NCBI RefSeq assembly: GCF_023824315.1
Contig: NZ_CP098732.1
Span: 2,294,001 to 2,358,000 of the forward strand
Direction of reading: 5' to 3'
DNA length: 64,000 bases
DNA from: Acinetobacter tibetensis
GTDB lineage: Bacteria > Pseudomonadota > Gammaproteobacteria > Pseudomonadales > Moraxellaceae
In this document: positions 1 through 7,493 of the stretch, piece after piece
Layout: the number at the start of each line of letters is the position of its first letter
Position numbering within the stretch: position 1 is the stretch's first letter
The notes under the pieces: generated by a model
What the model was told of the DNA's origin: nothing
What the model saw: the letters and a program-made list of their open reading frames with translations, nothing else
Database searches by the model: none
Translations under genes and position numbers: made by a program

Positions 1-352
1 TATTATCTTTCGCCTGCATTTGTAGCACGGCATTATTTTTACCTAAAACAGGCGTCTCATTAAAATCAGCCTCATAATTGGTTTTAATGGTTAATTCACG
101 CTGAATGTTTAAGTGTGAATTGAGTTTATAAACTTTCTGCTTTTCTAATAAAATGACAGGACTTGCATCTTCCCCACCACAGCCAAAATATCCTTCTTTA
201 GGCATATCTTGATTGATATAGTTCACCGCCTCTCGCAATGAACATTCTTTATCATCTTTAACAACATCTTCAGTGGTGGTGACACTAATATTTGCACTAT
301 AAGCATGCCCAGCTAGACATAACATTCCCACACCAATGCTCTGCTTGAGCAT
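1..352 (-). CDS. Rhombotarget A-like CSLREA-domain exported protein (3' end outside window)
   Basis: I translated this by hand from the reverse strand; the frame stays open from the ATG at 352 to the window edge, so only about 117 N-terminal residues are visible. Residues 1-20 form a signal peptide (MLKQSIGVGMLCLAGHAYSA). The segment ECSLREAV at about 36-43 is the hallmark of the CSLREA N-terminal domain. In Acinetobacter such a start is typical of rhombotarget A, a surface protein with a GlyGly-CTERM tail processed by rhombosortase; that tail would lie outside the window, so the name is inferred. A strong AAGGAG ribosome site lies seven bases upstream. The protein is probably exported beyond the inner membrane. 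Confidence 0.7.
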   Translation of the reverse strand, partial: MLKQSIGVGMLCLAGHAYSANISVTTTEDVVKDDKECSLREAVNYINQDMPKEGYFGCGGEDASPVILLEKQKVYKLNSHLNIQRELTIKTNYEADFNETPVLGKNNAVLQMQAKDN

Positions 353-713
353 ACATCTCTCCTTAATTTTTTAATTATCTTGTTTTTCTAGATTGCATCT
401 TCTAAACAATTTCAATGCAATCTGATTGCAGTCCTTTTGCTGTACAGCCTAAAAGATGCCAATACAAATAAAATTGACTAAATTGCCAAATTCTTTGGGC
501 ATTAAAGCAACTACAGCACGATTGCACTGCATATTTTCTGGGCTAAGGTAAGATTTGAATGGTATTGGACACACTGAGGGTTCATGCTGATTTGCAGCAT
601 CCTGTTCTCCTTAACATACATTTCTATTATTTTTCTATGCTCGCAAATCCCTGCGATGCAAATTTATCAGTACTTTGTCACAGCTTTTTAAATTACTCAA
701 GCGCTTTTATCTG
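353..713. other. Intergenic region between hda and the CSLREA gene
   Basis: This 361-bp stretch lies between two minus-strand genes. It presumably carries the promoter of the CSLREA gene, but I could not assign clear -35/-10 boxes. A 29-codon reading frame (600 down to 511, minus) has a good AAGGAG site but no recognisable sequence; see the findings. I saw no clear terminator after hda. Confidence 0.5.
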
Positions 714-1418
714 TTATTGATATTCATCGATTAAGGCATAAATTTGTCTTAAAGTGGCATGGCTGAGTTTAGTTTTTTCGCCTTTAAGCAATTGAATTAA
801 CTGCTCTAAAGTTTGCAAAAGTATCGAAGCCTGCTGTGGACCATGTAACAGAAGATAATCAATAATTTGCTGATCAATATGAATGCCACGTCGGGCAAGC
901 ACAGAACTGACTAAAATTTGTCGATCTGCATATAAACTGCCAGTCGGAACTTTGACACTCACTGCTTGGGTTAATCGGGACTGCAAATCAGGTAATTCTA
1001 ATTTCAATTCAATTGGTGCAAAGCGAGAGGAAAAAACCAGTTGTCCGCCAACTTCATTATTATAATTGATCAGGTGAAATACTGCTTTTTGCCAATGTGG
1101 GACACCACAAATCGCTTCGATATCATCAAGCGCAACCAAATCATAGCGTTCTAAAGAGGTAATCGCCTCCGTAGGTGCATCCAGCAGCTCTAATAACGAA
1201 ACTTTAATCGCAGATTTACCCACATCCAAATAAGAATCACAAATCGCAGAAAGTAAATGGCTTTTGCCTGTTCCAGCACCGCCATATACATAGAATCGAT
1301 TCATTAAACCTGCATGTAGCTGACGAATTGCATCAATGACGTGACCCCAACCTGGACCAGAGAAATCACTGATTCGGGCATCAAGTTGGGGTTCAATATC
1401 TAATTGCAGTTGACGCAT
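714..1418 (-). CDS. hda: DnaA regulatory inactivator Hda
   Basis: Hda is an AAA+ protein that binds the DNA-loaded sliding clamp and stimulates hydrolysis of DnaA-bound ATP, which prevents re-initiation of replication. The 234-residue protein starts with QLQLDI (residues 3-8), which matches the clamp-binding motif of Hda. Walker A follows at 46-53 (GGAGTGKS), then LVALDDIEAI as Walker B and a DnaA-like lid with an arginine-rich C-terminal half. The length matches Hda (about 230) and is much shorter than DnaA. It lies 24 bp after the AI-2E/PerM gene on the same strand, likely as one transcript. In Escherichia coli hda, perM, purM and purN also lie near each other, which supports the call. Confidence 0.93.
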   Translation of the reverse strand: MRQLQLDIEPQLDARISDFSGPGWGHVIDAIRQLHAGLMNRFYVYGGAGTGKSHLLSAICDSYLDVGKSAIKVSLLELLDAPTEAITSLERYDLVALDDIEAICGVPHWQKAVFHLINYNNEVGGQLVFSSRFAPIELKLELPDLQSRLTQAVSVKVPTGSLYADRQILVSSVLARRGIHIDQQIIDYLLLHGPQQASILLQTLEQLIQLLKGEKTKLSHATLRQIYALIDEYQ

Positions 1419-1442
1419 ATTCGTGATTAAGCCTTATACGCT

Positions 1443-2651
1443 TTATGTTTTGGGTTCAATGTTACTCGATTTCTCAGCAGTGTGCTGATCTTTCGAAGTT
1501 TGCTCTTTAATTTCAACATCAATATCCATTTGCGAAGTTTCTATACTAATAGAATTTGTTTCAGCAAAGGAAGTCACAACTGCTTGCGTACCATACAACT
1601 GACTCTGCTCATAACATTCTCGTGCGTGTTTAAGCAGCACAACAATCACCGCAGCCACAGGCAATGCAATTAACATTCCTAGGAATCCTGCCAATTGCGC
1701 ACCCGCCAATACCGCAAAAACCACAGCGACGGGTGACAGACCAATCTTATCCCCCAACAAAAATGGTTGCAGAATGTAACCTTCTACGGCTTGACCAATC
1801 ATAAATACCACACCAACCAAAGCCAACTGCATCCAATCAAGACCAAACTGGAAAAATGTCGCAATCACAGCCGCAATAATTCCAACGCCAAAACCTAGAT
1901 AAGGAATAATACTGGCCAAACCTGCCACCATACCAATAATCAGTCCAACTTCTAGTCCAATTAATTGCAAACCAACCGCATAGACAATGCCGAGCAACAA
2001 CATCACCAAAAACTGACCCTTCACAAATGCGCCCAGTACGCTATGACATTCACCCACAATTTTTAAAGTAGATTTTTCGTAAGGACGTGGAATAAGTCGA
2101 CGCATACTATCGAGCATACGATCCCAATCTAAAAGGAAATAGAAAGCGATAATTGGAATAAGAACAACTGTACCCCCCACCTGAATAAAGCTCAGTCCAG
2201 ACTGGGCAATTTTCAATACCATAGTTTGCAAGCTATCCGCACTATAATTGGTCTGAATATAATCCATGACGACCGTAGACAATTGATGTGTATCAATTTC
2301 CATCTGCACTAAATTAAAAGTATGCGACAACCAAGGTAAAAAGGTATCATTTAGCCAATGAATTCCTGCGGGAATACTACTTTTGGCATACATTAACTGC
2401 TGCCAAATCAAAGGCACCAAATAAGAAATTGCTAAAGTTAAAACAACACCAATCCCAATAAATACAATGCTAATAGACAACCAACGTGGCAATCCAATCT
2501 GATGAAATTTTTCCACCAGCGGATTAAACAAATAAGCGACTAAAAAGGCGACAATAAATGGGAGTACAACTGGCTTTAATAAATACAATACCCATAAAAT
2601 AAGTACGATACCCGCAAGAATAAAAATGCGCCGTAAGGTTCGATCGACCAT
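1443..2651 (-). CDS. perM: AI-2E family transporter, PerM-like
   Basis: This 402-residue membrane protein belongs to the AI-2E/PerM family of putative exporters or permeases. Hydrophobic segments occur near residues 10-30 and 30-50 (the second starts LKPVVLPFIVAFLVAYLFNP), 60-85, 150-175 and in several C-terminal helices from 210 to 345. The motif PYLGFGVGIIAAV in the second half is typical of the family. The last 60 residues are a polar tail rich in Glu, Thr and Lys that is longer than usual. It is the first gene of a likely perM-hda transcript and is divergent from purM across 135 bp. The transported substrate is unknown; family members have been linked to autoinducer-2 export or Na+/H+ antiport. 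Confidence 0.85.
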   Translation of the reverse strand: MVDRTLRRIFILAGIVLILWVLYLLKPVVLPFIVAFLVAYLFNPLVEKFHQIGLPRWLSISIVFIGIGVVLTLAISYLVPLIWQQLMYAKSSIPAGIHWLNDTFLPWLSHTFNLVQMEIDTHQLSTVVMDYIQTNYSADSLQTMVLKIAQSGLSFIQVGGTVVLIPIIAFYFLLDWDRMLDSMRRLIPRPYEKSTLKIVGECHSVLGAFVKGQFLVMLLLGIVYAVGLQLIGLEVGLIIGMVAGLASIIPYLGFGVGIIAAVIATFFQFGLDWMQLALVGVVFMIGQAVEGYILQPFLLGDKIGLSPVAVVFAVLAGAQLAGFLGMLIALPVAAVIVVLLKHARECYEQSQLYGTQAVVTSFAETNSISIETSQMDIDVEIKEQTSKDQHTAEKSSNIEPKT

Positions 2652-2754
2652 ATTAGACCCGCCTTTTTCGATTTAATCGTTATAAAAAGTAAAATATTTA
2701 AGTAAAGATAGCATTTTAGAGCATAAATAACATAAGAGTTTCATTGATTCAGGT

Positions 2755-2760
2755 TATAAT
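2755..2760 (+). promoter_or_regulatory. Candidate -10 box of purM
   Basis: A perfect TATAAT lies 26 bp before the purM start codon, in the short divergent gap to perM. No convincing -35 box is visible 16-18 bp upstream. The call rests on the -10 match and its position. Confidence 0.4.
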
Positions 2761-2786
2761 CCCCGCGCAAATGCGGAGACTTCACT

Positions 2787-3857
2787 ATGAGCAACTCAAC
2801 TTCTACCCCAAACACTGGTTTAAGCTATAAAGATGCAGGTGTCGATATTGAAGCGGGCGACGCACTTGTCGATCGAATCAAATCTGTCGCTAAGCGTACA
2901 ACTCGCCCTGAAGTGATGGGCGGATTAGGTGGCTTTGGCGCACTATGTAAAATTCCTAAAGGCTATGAAGAGCCTGTTCTTGTATCTGGCACAGATGGTG
3001 TGGGTACAAAATTACGTTTAGCTTTGAACTTAAACCGTCATGACACAATTGGTCAAGACTTAGTTGCAATGTGCGTAAACGACCTTTTAGTGTGTGGTGC
3101 AGAACCATTATTCTTCCTCGACTACTATGCAACAGGTCACTTAAATGTTGATGTTGCTGCTGATGTCGTAACAGGTATTGGTAAAGGCTGTGAGCTTGCT
3201 GGCTGTGCATTGGTTGGTGGTGAAACTGCTGAAATGCCTGGCATGTATGAAGGCGAAGATTATGACCTTGCAGGTTTCTGTGTAGGTGTCGTTGAGCAAA
3301 GCAAAATCATTGATGGCTCTAAAGTAAAAGCTGGCGATATCTTAATTGGTGTTGCATCAAGCGGTGCTCATTCAAATGGCTACTCTCTGCTTCGCAAAAT
3401 CTTAGACGTGAAAAATGTCGATCTTACTCAAATTGTAGATGGTCGCCCACTTGCTGATACAGCAATGGAACCCACTCGTATTTATGTAAAACCGCTTCTG
3501 GAACTTTGCAAACAAGTTGACGTACATGCTATGGCGCACATCACTGGTGGTGGTTTACCGGGTAATTTACCTCGCGTACTGCCAAATGGTGCTCAAGCGA
3601 TTATTAATGAATCTTCTTGGGAATGGCCAGAATTGTTCAAACTTCTTCAAAAAGAAGGTGGTGTTGAACAATTCGAGATGTACCGTACTTTCAACTGTGG
3701 CGTAGGTATGGTTATTGCTGTTGACGCAAATGATGCAGATAAAACCATTGCGCTTTTAACCGAACAAGGTGAAAAAGCATGGGCTATGGGTCACATCGTA
3801 GACAACGCAGAATCTGTTGAAGGTGCTGACGAGAAAGTCCGCGTAATCTTTGCATAA
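2787..3857 (+). CDS. purM: Phosphoribosylformylglycinamidine cyclo-ligase (AIR synthetase)
   Basis: PurM closes the imidazole ring in step five of purine synthesis: FGAM plus ATP gives AIR. The 356-residue protein has the expected length. Family blocks visible in order are [15 protein letters not shown] near residue 12, [29 protein letters not shown] and [14 protein letters not shown], then [12 protein letters not shown] and [17 protein letters not shown]. It acts in the cytosol as a dimer. The stop codon overlaps the purN start by one base (TAATG), so the two are translationally coupled. It diverges from perM. Confidence 0.97.
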   Translation: MSNSTSTPNTGLSYKDAGVDIEAGDALVDRIKSVAKRTTRPEVMGGLGGFGALCKIPKGYEEPVLVSGTDGVGTKLRLALNLNRHDTIGQDLVAMCVNDLLVCGAEPLFFLDYYATGHLNVDVAADVVTGIGKGCELAGCALVGGETAEMPGMYEGEDYDLAGFCVGVVEQSKIIDGSKVKAGDILIGVASSGAHSNGYSLLRKILDVKNVDLTQIVDGRPLADTAMEPTRIYVKPLLELCKQVDVHAMAHITGGGLPGNLPRVLPNGAQAIINESSWEWPELFKLLQKEGGVEQFEMYRTFNCGVGMVIAVDANDADKTIALLTEQGEKAWAMGHIVDNAESVEGADEKVRVIFA

Positions 3858-4486
3858 TGAAAATTGCTGTCCTTGTTTCAGGAAGTGGTAGTAACTTACA
3901 AGCCCTCATAGACGCCCGTCTATCAGGGCAAATTGTAGGTGTTATTTGCAACAAGCCTGAAGCGTACGCGCTAAAACGTGCTCAGCAAGCAGGCATTCAG
4001 ACTGCTGTCATTCAGCACAAACAATATCCAACTCGAGAAACATTTGATGATGTAATGCATCAACAGTTATTAGATTGGAATGTTGATTTAGTGGTATTGG
4101 CAGGTTTCATGCGCATCCTAAGTGCTAAGTTTGTCTATGCATGGGAAGGGAAAATGCTCAATATTCACCCTTCTCTTTTGCCACACTATAAAGGTATGCA
4201 TACCCACCAACGCGTACTCAATACAGGTGATGTGTATCATGGTTGTACCGTGCACTACGTCACAGCAGAGTTAGATGCTGGACAATCTTTGGCACAAGGT
4301 GTATTGAAAGTTGCTTGTCATGATGATGTCGAACAACTGGCGCAACGCGTGCATGAACTTGAGCACTTAATCTATCCTCAAGTAGTAGAATGGATCTGTA
4401 CAGGTGCCTTGCAATATCATAATGCCAATACCGCGATGTATCGCAATCAAGTTTTGAATGAACCTATTCAGTTTTGTAAACTGTAA
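3857..4486 (+). CDS. purN: Phosphoribosylglycinamide formyltransferase
   Basis: PurN transfers a formyl group from 10-formyltetrahydrofolate to GAR, step three of purine synthesis. The 209-residue protein begins with the glycine-rich VLVSGSGSNLQALI. It carries the active-site block NIHPSLLPHYKG; N102, H104 and D140 correspond to the catalytic Asn, His and Asp of the family. The start codon shares one base with the purM stop. A bidirectional hairpin terminator follows. Confidence 0.96.
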   Translation: MKIAVLVSGSGSNLQALIDARLSGQIVGVICNKPEAYALKRAQQAGIQTAVIQHKQYPTRETFDDVMHQQLLDWNVDLVVLAGFMRILSAKFVYAWEGKMLNIHPSLLPHYKGMHTHQRVLNTGDVYHGCTVHYVTAELDAGQSLAQGVLKVACHDDVEQLAQRVHELEHLIYPQVVEWICTGALQYHNANTAMYRNQVLNEPIQFCKL

Positions 4487-4502
4487 AGAATTATATTCAA
4501 AT

Positions 4503-4530
4503 AAAAAATGCATCCGAGGATGCATTTTTT
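4503..4530. terminator. Bidirectional terminator between purN and the convergent hydrolase gene
   Basis: The stem AAAAAATGCATC/GATGCATTTTTT has A and T tracts on either side, so it can end transcription from both directions. It lies in the 52-bp convergent gap. Confidence 0.85.
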
Positions 4531-4538
4531 ATTTTTTG

Positions 4539-5333
4539 TTATTGCTGAATTAACTGCTTAATCAATTCTACCGTCGCTTCAGGGCGTTCCAGAGGGAACA
4601 TATGCCCTCCTTTAACCACACTAAATGGAATACCCACTTTTTTCTTAGCAACTTGCGGAAAACCGTGTTTTAAAAACTCACTTTGATCCCCAACCACCAA
4701 ATGCATCGGAACTTTAGGTTTCGACATAGGTAACCACCACCAAGATGGTGTATTACGAAATATTGCAACTTCAGCAGCTTTAGGAATGGTCAAGGTTACA
4801 CCACCGCGCTCCGCATCTTCGGTTAAGGCATGATCTAAATAGGCCTGAAAGCACTCATCATCAAATTTTTGATATAGGCTTTTCGGTCGCAACATTTCAC
4901 CTGCCTGTTCACGAGACTCCCAATGATCACGGCGGCGATTACTCAGACCTGCTGGTGTCATACGATCCACCAGTTTCGGTTGAAATAACTTCGCAGTGTG
5001 GAACAGTAAAGAGGCTTTACCCATAATCAGTGGTGGATCCAGCATAATCACTTGCTGAAATAATTCAGGACGCTTATATGCTGTCATCATCGTTAACACT
5101 GAACCCAGTGAATGACCAAGCCCGATCACGGGTCGCCCATGTGCTTGCCGCACAATACTGTCAGTCAATTGATCCACCAAGCGTGGCCAATGATTAGTCA
5201 CAGGGTAACGTTGGTCAGTTCCGATGAGTGGAACATAGACAATATCGTAATCATCTCTAAGTAAATGAAAAAGCTTTTCATAAACTTTGGATGGCACACC
5301 ATTGGCATGCGCAAAGTGGATCAGTGGTTTCAT
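4539..5333 (-). CDS. Alpha/beta hydrolase
   Basis: A 264-residue alpha/beta hydrolase fold protein. The nucleophile elbow is GLGHSLGS with Ser75. The N-terminal HFAHANGVPSKVY holds the oxyanion-hole region, and the C-terminal VVKGGHMFPLERPE supplies the likely catalytic His; VVGDQSEF is a candidate acid position. No signal peptide is visible, so it is probably cytosolic. The substrate cannot be told from the sequence. The start overlaps the stop of the upstream sppA-like gene by four bases (ATGA), so the two genes form an operon and are translationally coupled. Confidence 0.85.
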   Translation of the reverse strand: MKPLIHFAHANGVPSKVYEKLFHLLRDDYDIVYVPLIGTDQRYPVTNHWPRLVDQLTDSIVRQAHGRPVIGLGHSLGSVLTMMTAYKRPELFQQVIMLDPPLIMGKASLLFHTAKLFQPKLVDRMTPAGLSNRRRDHWESREQAGEMLRPKSLYQKFDDECFQAYLDHALTEDAERGGVTLTIPKAAEVAIFRNTPSWWWLPMSKPKVPMHLVVGDQSEFLKHGFPQVAKKKVGIPFSVVKGGHMFPLERPEATVELIKQLIQQ

Positions 5334-6355
5334 TGTAGTTTTGTCGTTTGCTCAGCTTGAACTTGCTCTGAGAGTGAAGTTGCAAAACCTTGCCCGATTG
5401 AACTTCCCATACGCCCCAGAACAGAATCCAATGGATTATATTGAACGGTATAATCCACTGTTTTATCGATTTTCAAGTCACGTTTCAAGCTATTTAGACT
5501 ACCTGTACGGTCAGCAATACCTAGCTTCACCGCTTGTTCGCCCGTCCAGAACAATCCAGAGAAAATTACAGGATCTTGCGATTTCAATTTATTACCGCGA
5601 CCTTTCTTAACCGCGTCAATGAAGTGATCATGTACATTGTCTAATACGGCTTGTACATGTGCCTTCTGTGTAGCATCAACAGGTTGCGTCATTGATAAAA
5701 TTGCTTTGTTTTCACCCGAAGTCATCGTGCGGTCTTCCACACCCAACTTTTGCATCAACCCATTCACGCCATAATTTGGCATGATTACCCCAATAGAGCC
5801 GACTAAACTTGATGGATTGACAATAATTTCATCTGCTGCAGAGGCAATATAGTAAGCGCCTGATGCACCCGTATCACCAATAAGCGCATACAATTTTTTA
5901 TCTTTATGCTGTTGTTTTAAATATTGAATTTCTTGCCAAATTTCATCTGACTGGACTGGAGAGCCACCAGGTGAATTGATATTTAAGACAACGGCTTTAC
6001 TATTGTTGTTCTCGAATGCTTTCTTCAAAGATTTGATGGTATCTTCGCTATTCACACTCTGTTTATCTGCGGCAATTGTGCCAATAATATCAACCACTGC
6101 GATATGTGAACCTGTAGTCGAACTAACATCTGTAGGAGCAGTACTACAGCTTTTACCCAAAATTACCAAGATGAAGAGAAGATAAGCGAAAGTCAGCAAC
6201 TTAAAGAATATGCTCCAACGACGTGCGCGACGTTGCTCTTCCACTGAAGCCAATACGGCTTTCTCAAGAATTTGCCATTCTTTTCCTGACTGCTTTTCTA
6301 AATTTTGTTGTGTAGTATGACTTTCGTTTTGTGGTTTAGGTGGCCAATCGGACAT
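5330..6355 (-). CDS. sppA: S49 family signal peptide peptidase (SppA-like)
   Basis: A membrane-anchored serine protease thought to degrade cleaved signal peptides at the inner membrane. The 341-residue protein has a basic cytoplasmic N-terminus, one transmembrane helix at about 48-67, and a single protease domain. It is therefore the short form, not the double-domain 618-residue E. coli SppA. The catalytic Ser165 is in GASGAYYIA and the likely general base Lys217 is in SGENKAI. Their spacing of 52 residues equals the Ser-Lys spacing I recall for Bacillus SppA. The gene leads the operon with the downstream hydrolase. SohB-like naming is an alternative. Confidence 0.88.
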   Translation of the reverse strand: MSDWPPKPQNESHTTQQNLEKQSGKEWQILEKAVLASVEEQRRARRWSIFFKLLTFAYLLFILVILGKSCSTAPTDVSSTTGSHIAVVDIIGTIAADKQSVNSEDTIKSLKKAFENNNSKAVVLNINSPGGSPVQSDEIWQEIQYLKQQHKDKKLYALIGDTGASGAYYIASAADEIIVNPSSLVGSIGVIMPNYGVNGLMQKLGVEDRTMTSGENKAILSMTQPVDATQKAHVQAVLDNVHDHFIDAVKKGRGNKLKSQDPVIFSGLFWTGEQAVKLGIADRTGSLNSLKRDLKIDKTVDYTVQYNPLDSVLGRMGSSIGQGFATSLSEQVQAEQTTKLQ

Positions 6356-6485
6356 TTAAGATGATCCAATAATGAATAAAATTACTCCCATTATATACAT
6401 GCAGGCGCAATAAACTATTTAAACCCTGTATTTTCGCCTATAATAATTACTGTTTTATATTTCTTATCCCCATAATGTTTAGGCA

Positions 6486-7493
6486 ATGACTGATAAAACT
6501 TCAAAAACAATGACAGATCGCGTACTCCAATTTGTAAGTCGACAGCCTATTCAAATTTCTCGAATGATTGCCCGTTCACTCGCAGGTTTAGTGAACGTAT
6601 TAAAAATTTCTAAAACATCACAAACCATTCGTCTAAATCTTGAAATTGCCTTGCCTGAACTCAGTGAGAGCCAACGTGAGCAGATTAATCAACAAGCCAT
6701 TCGAAATGAACTTATCTCTTATTTCGAGTTTTTTAGCATTTGGGGATCTGAAAGTCAGAAAAATATTTCGCGTATTCATTCAATTACAGGAGAGCAATAT
6801 TTACATGATGCGCTTGCCGAACAAAAAGGCCTAGTATTAATTGTTCCACATTTTGGAACATGGGAAGTGATGAATGCTTGGCTCGCACAATTCACCCAAA
6901 TGACGATTTTATACAAACCTGTCAAAAACCCATCAGCGGATAATTTTGTGCGCAGTGCACGTAGCCGAGAAAAAGCGCATCTGGTTCCGACTGATGAAAC
7001 GGGTGTACGACAAATTTTTAAAGCATTAAAACAAGGTGGAACGACCGTTATTTTGCCCGACCACACTCCCAATGTTGGTGGGGAACTTATCCCGTTGTTT
7101 GGCTTACCCTTAGAGTCTAGTAACTTAAGTGCAAAACTGATTCAAAAAACCAAAGCTAAAGCATTGTTACTATATGCTATTCGTAATGATACGCATGGCT
7201 TTGACATGTATATAGAACCAATCTCTGATGAAATTTATCAGGGTACGGCAAACGATGGTACACGAATCATTCATCATGAAATTGAAAACCTGATTCAACG
7301 TTTTCCAGAACATTATCATTGGAGCTATAAGCGCTTTAAAGCAAATCCCGCACTACGCAATCTATATAATCTTCCTCATGAACAAGCCATGCAGTTGGTT
7401 ACCGAAATTAGACAACAACAGACTAACGACTCAGCCAACGCTGCTGATCACGATAAAAATGCAATTGCATTGTTTGATCCTGAGTCTGAATAA
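6486..7493 (+). CDS. Lysophospholipid/lipid A-type acyltransferase (LpxL/HtrB superfamily)
   Basis: A 335-residue inner-membrane-associated acyltransferase. The family motif H-x4-E is visible as HFGTWE (H122 and E127), followed by the acceptor-side block LPDHTPNVGGELIPLFG. It likely adds a secondary acyl chain to lipid A or a related lipid; I cannot tell LpxL from LpxM or an ornithine-lipid type enzyme, so no symbol is given. There is no clear N-terminal transmembrane helix, only a weakly hydrophobic segment near 25-42. The last 71 bp overlap the 3' end of comEC on the other strand. The C-terminal 25 residues, inside that overlap, are polar and rich in Asn and Asp. Confidence 0.82.
   Translation: MTDKTSKTMTDRVLQFVSRQPIQISRMIARSLAGLVNVLKISKTSQTIRLNLEIALPELSESQREQINQQAIRNELISYFEFFSIWGSESQKNISRIHSITGEQYLHDALAEQKGLVLIVPHFGTWEVMNAWLAQFTQMTILYKPVKNPSADNFVRSARSREKAHLVPTDETGVRQIFKALKQGGTTVILPDHTPNVGGELIPLFGLPLESSNLSAKLIQKTKAKALLLYAIRNDTHGFDMYIEPISDEIYQGTANDGTRIIHHEIENLIQRFPEHYHWSYKRFKANPALRNLYNLPHEQAMQLVTEIRQQQTNDSANAADHDKNAIALFDPESE

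Noticed and set aside
5287..5610. 107-codon plus-strand frame over the sppA/hydrolase junction
   Set aside because: It is antisense to two conserved genes and shows no independent coding sign.
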